This document shows positions 34,401 to 42,800 of a DNA stretch of 64,000 nt, piece after piece. Source of the DNA: Cydia pomonella (taxonomy: Eukaryota > Arthropoda > Insecta > Lepidoptera > Tortricidae). The stretch covers positions 36,619,968 to 36,683,967 of the forward strand of contig NC_084704.1 of the NCBI RefSeq assembly GCF_033807575.1, in the 5' to 3' direction. Made by a program: the position numbers and the translations under genes. The notes beneath the pieces are model-generated. The model did not search any database. It was not told where the DNA came from and saw only the letters and a program-made list of their open reading frames with translations. Numbering within the stretch: position 1 is the stretch's first letter; each line of letters opens with the position of its first letter.

Positions 34401-37400
34401 TAAAGATATACTTACGAGGTCAAGAAGAAGCATCGCTCAGTGCAGTTGCGAATGGCCGCTAAAGCGCTGGGCTTCCTAGCGTACTCCACCACGCCTTCGC
34501 CAATGGACTTCCCGCGCTCGTCCACCTTGACGTAGGCCCTCTCGATCTTGCCGAAGATCTCGAAGGCGCGGTACAACAGCTCGTTGGACACGAACGGGGG
34601 CAGGTTCTTGACGCGGACTGCGCTGTTGTGGGGCGCGAATCTGACTCGCAATGTTCGGCCGTTTCGCATTTTGCCGTCCAACTCACGTTTGGCTTTCTCT
34701 GCGTTTACTCTGTAGTCCTATAATAAAAACAATAAACCACATAGAGTTAGGCACTAGGATAAAAAGAATATTTATTAAGGTCTATAATAAATTCATAGGA
34801 ATTTTGCTAAATTTACTTACCATTTTAATAAATCCAAAGTTCTTCTCCTTGTTAAGGAACAATTCTGATGTTTCTCCATATGGGGCGAACAGGCCCAGTA
34901 TTTCTTCTTCGGTCATATCTGATGTGAAGTTGCCAATGTACAGGCGGCTCCGGCCGTTGAATTTGAGTTCAGACTGGTCTAGGGGGGGCAAGTCAACCAG
35001 TGGTCCCACCAGATCCTTCAACTTATTGGCAAGCATTTGTTCCTAGAACAAAAAAAAATGTTTAGGCTTCATATGCAGCAGTGGTATTTTGTGTATATCA
35101 TTCATTACTTAAGAGCCCATCAACATGCTCACTAGCGCCACTAGTATAATTGTGATTATTTAAATTTAACGATAGATATTTAAAAACGGGGGCCGCTACG
35201 ACTGTATTTTGTATTTAGGTACCTTTTGAATACATTATACCAGTTTTTACGTTGCTGGATTTGTCAATCTAGGCGTCCAAAGTTAAAACGGCCGTTTTTG
35301 CTTTGAGTTCTTAGATCGACGAATCCAGCAACATAAAAACAAATTTGATGTATTAAAAAGGTACTTAAATACAATATACAGTACGTAACAGCCCCCTTTT
35401 TAAAATATCTATCGTTAAATTTAAACAATCACAATTATTTTCCAGTGGCGCTAGTGAGCACGTTAATGGGCTCTTAACAAGAACAAAGAGGTTGGCAAAA
35501 TCAAACGTTTTTATAAATTGCACCAGCATAATAGGTTTCATTCCAGGGGATTTAGCTGTAAATGCCAAAAAAAAAAACAATAATTTGGTACTGTTCACAG
35601 GATTGATAGAAGAAACCTATGCTGGCGTCATCTGTAAAAAAATGGTGACCCGCCAACCCAAATTGCAATGATAATATATGAAATACCTCTCTCTGTCCTG
35701 GCTTTCCCTGATTATCCTGCATGGGGCCTCGGCTTTGCCTCTGCTGGTTCCGGGCAGGGCCACCTGGGCCACCAGGGCCACCAGGGCCACCGGGGCCTCC
35801 CTGCTTCTGACCGAAGGGTCCTCCTTGGCCGCCCTGGCCGAAGTTCTTATTGCCACCAAATTTACCACCCTGGCCCTGGTTTTGTCCATGTTGGAAGTTG
35901 CCACCTTGGTTAAAGTTGCCGCCTTGGTTAAAGTTGCTGCTTTGGTTAAAGTTGCCACCTTGCTTGTTTCCACCTTGCCAGCCACCTTGTTTGTTGCCTC
36001 CGAAGTTTCCATTCATGTTCTGGGAGAATTATATGTGTCACAAAATATGAAAAGAATAAAACGTTTTTTCTAGCCAGCAATTAGTTTTAAAAGGTGTGTC
36101 AATAAATTAGGCCTGCCTTTGGGATAAATTTGATTTGAGTAAAAGTTATTTTTGCCCTAAGAACAATCATTTGAACTCAATGAAGACTACACAAATCAAA
36201 TTTGCAACTCACACTTACCTTCTGCTGGTTTTGGTTGGCTGGTTTTGATGGTGGGTCATCAATTACAATTACATTATCAACACTATCTTGGGCCGCAGGC
36301 TTATTGGGGGTGGTATTAGGTTTCTGCTGCTGTGGTGCTGCTACTGGAGCATCCTGCTTCTGCGGTGTGGCAGCTGGTGATGGCTGGGCTGGTGCCTGCT
36401 GCGGCCTTTGCTGCTGTTGCTGTTGTTGTTGCTGTTGTTGTTGCTGTGGGCGCTGCTGCTGCGGTTGTTGTTGTGGTTGCTGCTGCTGCTGTGGACGCTG
36501 TTGCTGTTGTGGAGCCTGCTGCTGGGGCTTTTCAACTTGGGGAGCAGGCTTAGGCTGTCAAATTATATTAAATTTTTAAACTCCCAAGAGATGTATGCTG
36601 AATAAAATTGAGAATTGACAGGACTTTGATATCAATTAATAAACTTTACAGCAGTGTCACCCTTCAAAAATATCACACATTTGTAAATAAAATAAAAAAC
36701 AGTTTTTGAACATTCAGTCCCCAGAGATAAAATATACAGCCCAAAATACCACGCCATGATTCATTTACCTCTAAAAAAAATGAAGCCATGTTATTTTAGT
36801 GACTGTAACTAACTTTGTGGTAGTAAGCAATTTTCCAAATGTTAACGAGTGCTTGGACCAATGAAAAATTACCACAATCCTTAACTTATATTAAAGGGCA
36901 TGTAGATTCTTGTGTGGCAGTGGTAGGAAAGCACACAGGTGTGTTGAAAAATAAATGTATTCATATGTGGTATTTTTTGTGAGTAGAAAGTATCTCACAT
37001 CACAGGGTTAATTTTGGCCGTGTAAGCATAAACACGTCTACAAAATAGTATAAAAATTGCCTGTTCCTGCCATAGGCATATCACTGCGACGCAGTTAACA
37101 TAGGCGTTAGTCACAAAATTATAAAAATATGAACATCAATTTGAGTATAAATATTAGAGTATAATTAAACCTTGTCGACGTGACCGTCAGTAAGTTTAAG
37201 GTATAGTACTGACCTCGTTACTGGGGCGTTGACCTCCTTGCTGCTGATTTTGATTCCTCTGATTTTGGTTGTTTTGATCAAAACGTGTTGGTCCTCTAAA
37301 TCCACCTCTATTATTTCCACGGCGACCGCCCTGTCTCTGAGGCTGGGGCGGCCCTCCAAAACCTCTTTGATTACCGTAGTGGTTCATGGCTTGGGTATGC

Positions 37401-37402
37401 AT
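25275..37402 (-). CDS. nonA: NonA/hrp65-like DBHS RNA-binding protein (whole gene)
   Basis: Ten coding exons join in phase to 687 codons when one copy of the exon 9 repeat is used (exons 37402-37214, 36554-36219, 36019-35687, 35042-34821, 34717-34416, 34162-34054, 32502-32348, 31310-31088, 29323-29258, 25403-25275). DBHS proteins bind nuclear RNA and DNA as dimers and organise splicing, retention and transcription complexes. Order: RGG and Q-rich start (1-286), RRM1 with LYIGNF and KNFGFIKM (about 320-360), RRM2 with VRVKNLPP (about 394-462), NOPS with RPVIVE (about 463-515), coiled coil (about 515-645), tail ending NKRRRF. This order and length (Drosophila NonA is about 700 residues) identify the family. 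Oddity: the 129-bp array in exon 9. Translation starts at 37402, or possibly the next Met at codon 6. Confidence 0.95.
25404..29257 (-). other. nonA intron 10, no gene inside
   Basis: About 3.85 kb, AT-rich, bounded by donor GTGAGTAC on the 29257 side and CCTAG on the 25404 side. The short frames at 25702, 26082 and 28085 show no recognisable domain. Inverted words around CCAGTTGGCTG and CAGCCAACT at 27930-27990 hint at a decayed foldback. Confidence 0.6.
29258..29323 (-). CDS. nonA: nonA exon 10 (end of coiled coil)
   Basis: Acceptor ATTCCAG precedes 29323; the 22 codons read AQRLNSMLDRQEQGMFDQQQ then PM, followed by donor GTGAGTA. The QRLNSMLDRQE motif follows directly on QENTLFVQ of exon 9 in insect NonA proteins. 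Entry and exit are phase 0, so it can be joined to any of the twelve donors in the array. Confidence 0.92.
29440..29590 (+). pseudogene. LINE polyprotein C-terminal fragment in nonA intron 9
   Basis: Frame 29361-29588 on the plus strand encodes FRGSFKYSATKCWNNIPPPLR followed by NSFNFKKYIL, the usual end of a Jockey/CR1-like reverse transcriptase polyprotein. A relative with TKCWNNIPPPIR lies at 33613-33720. It is opposite to nonA and has no upstream polymerase domain here. Confidence 0.7.
29655..31198 (-). repeat. nonA: Twelve-copy 129-bp tandem repeat of a nonA exon end plus its donor
   Basis: The donor hexamer (plus-strand ACATAC) occurs at 29663 and then every 129 bases up to 31082. Each unit holds 37 codons of coiled coil from EQERALLLRQ to ENTLFVQ, then the 18 bases GTATGTTGTTGTCTGACC, which read VCCCLT if not spliced out. 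129 is 43 codons, so all twelve units stay open in one frame (and in three other frames by chance of the period). By eye the copies are identical. The 5'-most unit continues into unique exon 9; the last passes into ordinary intron after GTATGTTGTTGTCT. No unit has a convincing acceptor, so units cannot be separate exons, and an intron of 18 bases is too short to splice. Confidence 0.95.
31088..31310 (-). CDS. nonA: nonA exon 9 (coiled coil), shortest form
   Basis: After acceptor ACACAG, one base completes a Lys codon, then 74 codons follow: YEHETELLREQLRQREQDR, WELAERAANERREQERALLL, HQDDELRRRQQENTLFVQ, ending at CAG|GTATGT. Arg/Glu/Gln-rich heptads form the long antiparallel coiled coil by which DBHS proteins polymerise. 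If the last donor of the array is used instead, the exon runs to 29669 and adds 11 x 43 residues. Confidence 0.93.
31311..32347 (-). other. nonA intron 8
   Basis: Runs from donor GTAAGTTG to acceptor ACACAG. Plus-strand frames at 31456 and 32085 show no domain. The plus word TGTGTGGACCCGCCTAA near 32245 is the end motif of the repeats at 43395, 45550 and 50280. Confidence 0.6.
32348..32502 (-). CDS. nonA: nonA exon 8 (start of coiled coil)
   Basis: Acceptor TTTCTAG precedes; 51 codons plus two bases read FGPRFSEANSFEHEYGTRWK, QLHELHRQKEEALKKELAAE, EEKLEAQMEYA, then donor GTAAGT. FGPRF and FE.EYGTRWK are landmarks of the NOPS to coiled-coil transition in DBHS proteins. Confidence 0.95.
33164..33300. 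mobile_element. Foldback MITE, about 137 bp
   Basis: Inverted ends as given for the intron; inner arms TTCTCGTGGCGTATT and ACTCACGCCACTCGC-type words also pair. GCCTACGCCTTCGGC forms the tip. Confidence 0.6.
33600..33780 (+). pseudogene. LINE polyprotein C-terminal fragment in nonA intron 7
   Basis: RSFRGNLKYQATKCWNN followed by IPPPIRRLKSKPS matches the fragment at 29440-29590 and the end of Jockey/CR1-type polyproteins. It is truncated on the 5' side and has no polymerase domain. Confidence 0.65.
34054..34162 (-). CDS. nonA: nonA exon 7 (NOPS domain)
   Basis: One base completes Ser, then SLRPVIVESFEEPDEFDGYP and EKNLPKKHPDFLRARE, then donor GTAAGT. RPVIVE...DGYPEKN is the NOPS signature that contacts the partner RRM2 in the dimer. 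Phase 2 in, phase 0 out. Confidence 0.95.
34163..34415 (-). other. nonA intron 6
   Basis: 253 bases from GTAAGTATA to TTTTTAG, AT-rich, with nothing else seen. Confidence 0.6.
34416..34717 (-). CDS. nonA: nonA exon 6 (RRM1 end and RRM2)
   Basis: After TTATAG: DYRVNAEKAKRELDGKMRNG completes RRM1, RTLRVRFAPHNSAVRVKNLP opens RRM2 with its RNP2-like VRVKNL, then ELLYRAFEIFGKIERAYVKV and GKSIGEGVVEYARKPSA give RNP1-like GEGVVEY. The exon is noticeably more GC-rich than its introns, as are other long exons of this gene. Confidence 0.96.
34821..35042 (-). CDS. nonA: nonA exon 5 (RRM1)
   Basis: After TTCTAG: EQMLANKLKDLVGPLVDLPP, FNGRSRLYIGNF (RNP2), TSDMTEEEILGLFAPYGE, LFLNKEKNFGFIKM (RNP1), then donor GTAAGTAAA. 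Aromatic residues of both RNP motifs needed for RNA stacking are present. Confidence 0.96.
35043..35686 (-). other. nonA intron 4 with a foldback MITE
   Basis: Bounded by GTATTTCA and TTCTAG. Most of the intron is the MITE at 35109-35477. Confidence 0.65.
35109..35477. mobile_element. Foldback MITE with TTAAGAGCCC ends, 369 bp
   Basis: TTAAGAGCCCATCAACATGC at one end and its near-exact complement at the other, continuing inward through TCACTAGCGCCACT, TTTAAATTTAACGATAG and GTTGCTGGATT with their inverted partners. The loop near 35275-35300 is short. Bounded by TTAA at both ends. Confidence 0.85.
35687..36019 (-). CDS. nonA: nonA exon 4 (FNQGG and GGP repeats)
   Basis: After CTCCCAG: NMNGNFGGNKQGGWQGGNK, then a short repeat NFNQGG in four variants, QGGKFGGNKNFGQGGQGG, and GGPGGPGGPGGP, ending in NQQRQSRGPMQ and GKPGQRE. 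The low-complexity Gly/Asn/Gln composition is that of prion-like segments which drive nuclear condensates in related proteins; that role is inferred. Both boundaries are phase 0. Confidence 0.93.
36219..36554 (-). CDS. nonA: nonA exon 3 (glutamine/proline-rich)
   Basis: After TTGACAG the exon encodes PKPAPQVEKPQQQAPQQQQ, several further QQQ blocks including twelve Gln in a row, then QAPAQPSPAATPQKQDAP, and a conserved-looking acidic end DSVDNVIVIDDPPSKP. The CAG/CAA mixture in the Gln tract (not pure CAG) makes slippage less likely. Donor is GTAAGTG. The tract should vary in length between individuals. Confidence 0.93.
36555..37213 (-). other. nonA intron 2
   Basis: 659 bases from GTCAGTAC to TTGACAG; AT-rich, nothing recognised. 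Confidence 0.6.
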
Positions 37403-37403
37403 A
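37214..37403 (-). CDS. nonA: nonA exon 2 (start codon, RGG region)
   Basis: Acceptor TTTTTAG is followed by T then ATG at 37402: MHTQAMNHYGNQRGFGG, RQGGRRGNNRGGFRGPTRF, QNNQNQRNQNQQQGGQ, QRPSNE, then donor GTCAGTA. The RGG/RG motifs bind RNA and are usual arginine-methylation sites. Met6 (MNHYGNQ) is an alternative start. Confidence 0.9.
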
Positions 37404-37476
37404 CTAAAAATTATAAATTACTGTTAATTATCAGCTCTCGACAAATAGTCATATATGATACTATGATTAAACTTAC

Positions 37477-37680
37477 TGTTTTCCTGGGATTTAAAATATG
37501 TTGTGTTAATTACACTTTAAAACGTATTTTCACTTAATTTAAGTCACTTATATGGTAGCCTAACGCCGTGACGCAACGCACGCGAAAGTAGAAATCAAAA
37601 TGGCGGATAGAGCGGTAGCGCGGCGCGACTGGGAGGGACGACGATTTCACAAACCAAACTAGCCAACTGAACTGAGCCAA
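37477..37680 (-). promoter_or_regulatory. nonA: nonA 5' non-coding exon and likely promoter
   Basis: A donor GTAAGTTT at 37476-37469 on the minus strand pairs with the acceptor at 37405, giving a 72-base intron inside the leader. Upstream on the minus strand are CCGCCATTTTGA (37606-37596) and two TCAGT initiator-like words (37675-37666) matching the arthropod Inr. The region is GC-rich relative to its flanks. The exact start site cannot be fixed by reading alone. Confidence 0.5.
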
Positions 37681-37997
37681 CCGGCATCCGGATCCGGCAA
37701 TGCCGCCAATCGCAGGCACCGGCTGAGCAAGGTTGCCATTAATCAATATTTCAATATCGATCTTTGAATTATTGATACAAATTTGTTTTAATTTAATATT
37801 CTTATTAATGCTAAGTAATAAAGTATTTAATGATAATTGTGTGTCACTTATTTCGGCTTAATTATAATATGTAATATAATTTATTTTACATTTTAATGAG
37901 ATTCAACTCAACTGAGATCAACTTCAAATGAGAAAACCTGTTCAAGCTATGAATAAAACTGACTATGCAAGGAGTAAACGATTTAAATATAACAGAA

Positions 37998-39326
37998 AAC
38001 AAAAAAAGCGGCCAAGTGCGAGTCGGACTCGCGCATGAAGGGTTCCGTACCATTTAAGACGTATTAAAAAAAATCTACTTGCTAGATCTTGTTCAACATT
38101 TTACCACTTTGGACACACATTTTACCACTTTGGAACTGTCTCTCGCGCAAACTATTCAGTTTAGAAAAAAATGATGTTAGGAACCTAAATATCATTTTTG
38201 AAGACCTATCCATAGATGTATGGGTTTGATGAAAAAAAATTTTTTTTAATTTATTGACGTATTAAAAAAAAACTATTCACTAGATCTCGTTCAAACCAAT
38301 TTTCGGTGGAAGTTTGCATGGTAATGTATATCATATATTTTTTTTAGATTTTTCATTCTGTTATTTTAGAAGTTACAGGGGGGGGGGACACACATTTTTT
38401 CACTTTGGAAGCGTCTCTCGCGCAAACTATTCAGTTTAGAAAAAAATGATATTAGAAACCTAAATATCATTTTTGAAGACCTATCCATAGATACCCCACA
38501 CGTATGGGTTTGATGAAAAAAAATTTTTTTTTTAATTTTTATGACGTATTAAAAAAAAACTACTTACTAGATCTCGTTCGAACCAATTTTCGGTGGAAGT
38601 TTGCATGGCAATGTATATCATATATTTTTTTTAGATTTTTCATTCTGTTATTTTAGAAGTTACAGGGGGGGGGGACACACATTTTTTCACTTTGGAAGTG
38701 TCTCTCGCGCAAACTATTCAGTTTAGAAAAAAATGATATTAGAAACCTAAATATCATTTTTGAAGACCTATCCATAGATACCCCACACGTATGGGTTTGA
38801 TGAAAAAAATTTTTTTTTTTAATTTTTATGACGTATTAAAAAAAAACTACTTACTAGATCTCGTTCGAACCAATTTTCGGTGGAAGTTTGCATGGCAATG
38901 TATATCATATATTTTTTTTTGATTTTTCATTCTGTTATTTTAGAAGTTACAGGGGGGGGGGACACACATTTTTTCACTTTGGAAGTGTCTCTCGCGCAAA
39001 CTATTCAGTTTAGAAAAAAATGATATTAGAAACCTCAATATCATTTTTAAAGACCTATCCATAGATACCCCACACGTATGAGTTTGATGAAAAAAGATTT
39101 TTTGAGTTTCAGTTCTAAGTATGGGGAACCCCCAAAATTTATTGTTTTTTTTCTATTTTTGTGTGAACATCATAATGCGGTTCATAGAATACATCTACTT
39201 ACCAAGTTTGAACAGTATAGCTTTTATAGTTTCGGAAAAAAGTGGCTGTGACAGAATCGGACAGACAGACGGACATGACGAATCTATAAGGGTTCCGTTT
39301 TTTGCCATTTGGCTACGGAACCCTAA
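37998..39326 (+). repeat. Intergenic element with 287-bp tandem units between nonA and ERCC4
   Basis: The outer parts, AGCGGCCAAGTGCGAGTCGG at the left and GGTTCCG...TGGCTACGGAACCC at the right, match a reversed single-unit copy at 41335-41888. Inside, GACGTATTAAAAAAA starts units at 38058 (short), 38256, 38543 and 38830, so two exact 287-base periods. Each unit holds CTAGATCTCGTTCGAACC-like, GGTGGAAGTTTGCATGG, a G8-9 run and CTCTCGCGCAAACTATTC. The element fills most of the spacer between the two divergent genes. Class unknown; the family is common in Lepidoptera. Confidence 0.8.
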
Positions 39327-39672
39327 AAACCATAGCTCCCAATTGTCATTTAATCACTCAACAAAACAAACTCCATTCTACGGACTTGTACGGACTCCAT
39401 TCAAATCAAAATAACATCGGGAATACGATACATTTCACAAGTTGTGTTATTTTTCTACGTTCTGCTCAATAAATAATGTACGAAATATTAGTAAAGCAAT
39501 TATTTCTGTATGTTTGATGATAGTAATAAAAAGTCTTATTTTATAGTAAAGCCGCTTTTCTCCTGTGGTAGCAGAATACCTCGAACAATAAAATCAAGTT
39601 TTCAGGTACATACTCGATAAATAAATTGAAACCAACAGCATAAGCCTACAATCGTAATATTACACTTAGACA

Positions 39673-39806
39673 ATGGAAGCGACATCTACTAATGAAGAAG
39701 ATGATACTACACTACCACGAATTGAAACAAAATTTAAATTACTGGAATTTGAAAAGCAAATTTTTATTGATGTCTTTGAAAAAGATGCACTTCTTATATT
39801 AGCAAA
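39673..39806 (+). CDS. ERCC4: ERCC4 exon 1
   Basis: Begins at ATG after an in-frame AT-rich leader: MEATSTNEEDDTTLPRIETK, then FKLLEFEKQIFIDVFEKDAL, ending AA|GTAAGT. The LLEFE.Q motif is where the conserved part of XPF begins, so this start is well placed. Confidence 0.93.
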
Positions 39807-42800
39807 GTAAGTAAACCGTCTGCTTTATAATTATTTTCAAGTTAACATCAAAGTATTATTTTATTAATTTGGAAAACTTTTTTTTTCAGAGGGTTAAATT
39901 ATAATGGCATAATTTCAAATTTACTGTGGGTATACAAGGACCCAGCCAACTTAGTTTTAGTTATAAACAGCAGCGATCATGAAGAAAAGTATTTCACTGA
40001 GAAGTTCAACTTGAAACCTTTGCCAAATCTGGGCACTGAAAGGTACTTTCACTTGTGTTAATTAAACTACTTTTAGTTATTTATAATGTTAACAAATTAG
40101 GGAACAAATCAAATTATTCAGATTATTATTATTATTATTTTTTACTTCTCCTCACCTTCACATCTATTTAAGTTCTTTGTTTATAATATTCTTAACTTTC
40201 CATTGTATTAGTATAACTTTTACAAAATTTCCTTTTTTACTAAGGGTCACCAGTTGTTTGGATAAAAATATTTACACACTACAGACTAGTTTCTCCCTCC
40301 AGTGTTCCTGCATCAGTGTTCTGTGAACCATGTTAACAACCACTACTTTGAAGCATTTCACACGGTAGCAAATAGCAATGGATACAGTTTAGTTAATTTT
40401 GCATATTTAATGGTTTTACCATAATTTTCACAACTCAAATAACATTTATTCTTCTGGCATCATTTCCACATGAAAAAAAAATAATATAATGTCAGCAGCC
40501 TGGCAACCTCATAATCCTCATTATTTTGTTTTAGCAACCAAATTGGGTGAATGTCCCAGACTCCCAGTGTAATTGCAACCTTACATTTAACATGGTTATC
40601 AGACCAATGCGGATTCAAACTTCGCTCTAGTACATATGAAGTATGATGCATGTATATAGTAATGTCCCACTCACACACCAGATCGACGTGCGAATTTGCA
40701 AGGTCCACCTTGATTATACTTAATTATCAACTGCAAATTATTGTTACTAGGGAAAAGGTGTACCTAGAGGGTGGAGTCCAGTTTGTGTCAACCCGCATAT
40801 TGGTGGTTGACCTCTTAAAGCAGCGGGTGCCAGTCGCTAACATCTAACATCACGGGGATTATAGTGTTGCATGCGCATAGGTTAATAATTTTGTTTGGAC
40901 AACCACATTGGGTGAATGTAATTGCAACCTTACATTTAACATGGTTATCATACCAATGGAGCGAAGCTCTGGTGTACGACTGTGATAGCATGATGGATGT
41001 ATATAGCAATGTCCCACTCACACACCGGAGTGACGTACGAATTTCCAAGACCATCTTGATTATACTTAATTATTAATTATAAATCAACCTCAAATTTTTG
41101 TTACCAGGGAAAAGGTGTACCTAGAGGGTGGAGTCCAGTTTGTGTCAACCCGCATATTGGTGGTTGACCTCTTAAAGCAGCGGGTGCCAGTCGCTAACAT
41201 CACTGGGATCATAGTGTTGCGCGCGCATACTGTGCTCGAGTCCTGTCAGGAGGCTTTCGCTTTGAGGCTCTATAGACAACATAATAAGGTGAGAAGGTTC
41301 ACTTATTTTGTAATTATTATGTCATATCCTGTTTTTAGGGTTCCGTAGCCAAATGGCAAAAAACGGAACCCTTATGGATTCGTCATGTCTGTCTGTCTGT
41401 CCGTCCGTATGTCACAGCCACTTTTTTCCGAAACTATAAGAACTATATACTATTGAAACTTGGTAAGTAGATGTATTCTGTGAGCCGCATTAAGATTTTC
41501 ACACAAAAATAGAAAAAAAACAATTGGGGGGTTCCCCATACTTAGAACTGAAACTCGATTTTTTTTTTCATCCAAACCCTTACGTGTGGGGTATCTAGGG
41601 ATAGGTCTTCAAAAATAATATTGAGGATTCTAATATTTTTTTTTCTAAACTGAATAGTTTGGGCGAGAGGCACTTCCAAATGTGAAAAATATGTGCTCTC
41701 CCCCCCCGTAACTTCTAAAATAACAAAATGATAAAACTAAAAAAATATGATGTACATTACCATGCAAACTTCCACGGAAAATTGGTTTGAACGAGATCTA
41801 GTTAGTAGTTTTTTTTTTTAATACGCCATAAATGGTATGGAACCCTTCATGGGCGAGTCCGACTCGCACTTGGCCGCTTTTTTTAGGGTAAGATCTTAGA
41901 GCATTTCACCAACCGGAGTCGCCTTTAAGAGCTTATCACGTCACTTCATACTTATTTATGGACTGACGTTTATCTGACATGGCTATTTGTACATTAGCAT
42001 TACGTCACAGAGAATTTGAAATAAAGGTGGATTGTCAAAGAAGATTTTGTAGCCACAGTAAATTTACTGCCATCTTTCGACACATGATTAAAACTTTTAG
42101 AACTTCATTTCACTTTGATCCTTATTCTTTCACTGACTTCATTTAACTTTGATCCTTATTCTTTCACTGATATGTGTTACATTACTTAAATATCAAAAGT
42201 GGCGCCATCTAATAGATCATATGCCAAAGGTATGGCGGCATCGTTTCTAGTGATGGCGCCACAACTTTTGGCCTATGCCAGCTTCTCTCGTTCTAAAAGT
42301 TTTAATATTGTGTCAAAAGATGGCAGTAAATTTACTGTGGCTACAAAGTTTTCTTTGTCAATCCACCTCTATTTCATATTTTCTTTGGTTACGTACAAAT
42401 AGCCATAGATTTCACGTGACCCTCCCCCGCAAAAATCGGCTATCTGTTTTGTACAGAAAATCACAGATAAGGCGTCTCCAGTTGCTTGAATGCTCTAAGG
42501 ATTAGATAGTAATGGTCAAGTTCTTCACATATGTGACCGCGGCCGGCAAAACTTCCCACTTTGTGGCTTGCCATAAGGACGAGATTTGCTTGTATCTTTA
42601 TACAAATAACCTGTCAGGGCGTCCTTATGGCAAGCGACAAAGCGGGACGGTTTGCCGACCGCGGTCGGATATTTATACATATCAGCCATCTCAGGGAGAT
42701 TTCAAATTTAGTTTTTCTTCTATTATTAATATATTAATTACAATACCTGCTAAAGAAAAAACGAGCCAATTTAAAGTAGTTTTATCGTGAATAAAAACAA

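Noticed and set aside
36202..36579. Plus-strand frame rich in Cys, Leu or Val opposite nonA exon 3
   Set aside because: Antisense reading of the CAG/CAA glutamine codons.
38058..39118. CRISPR-like array in the 287-bp repeats
   Set aside because: Units are contiguous long tandem repeats inside a transposable element in an animal genome, without spacers.
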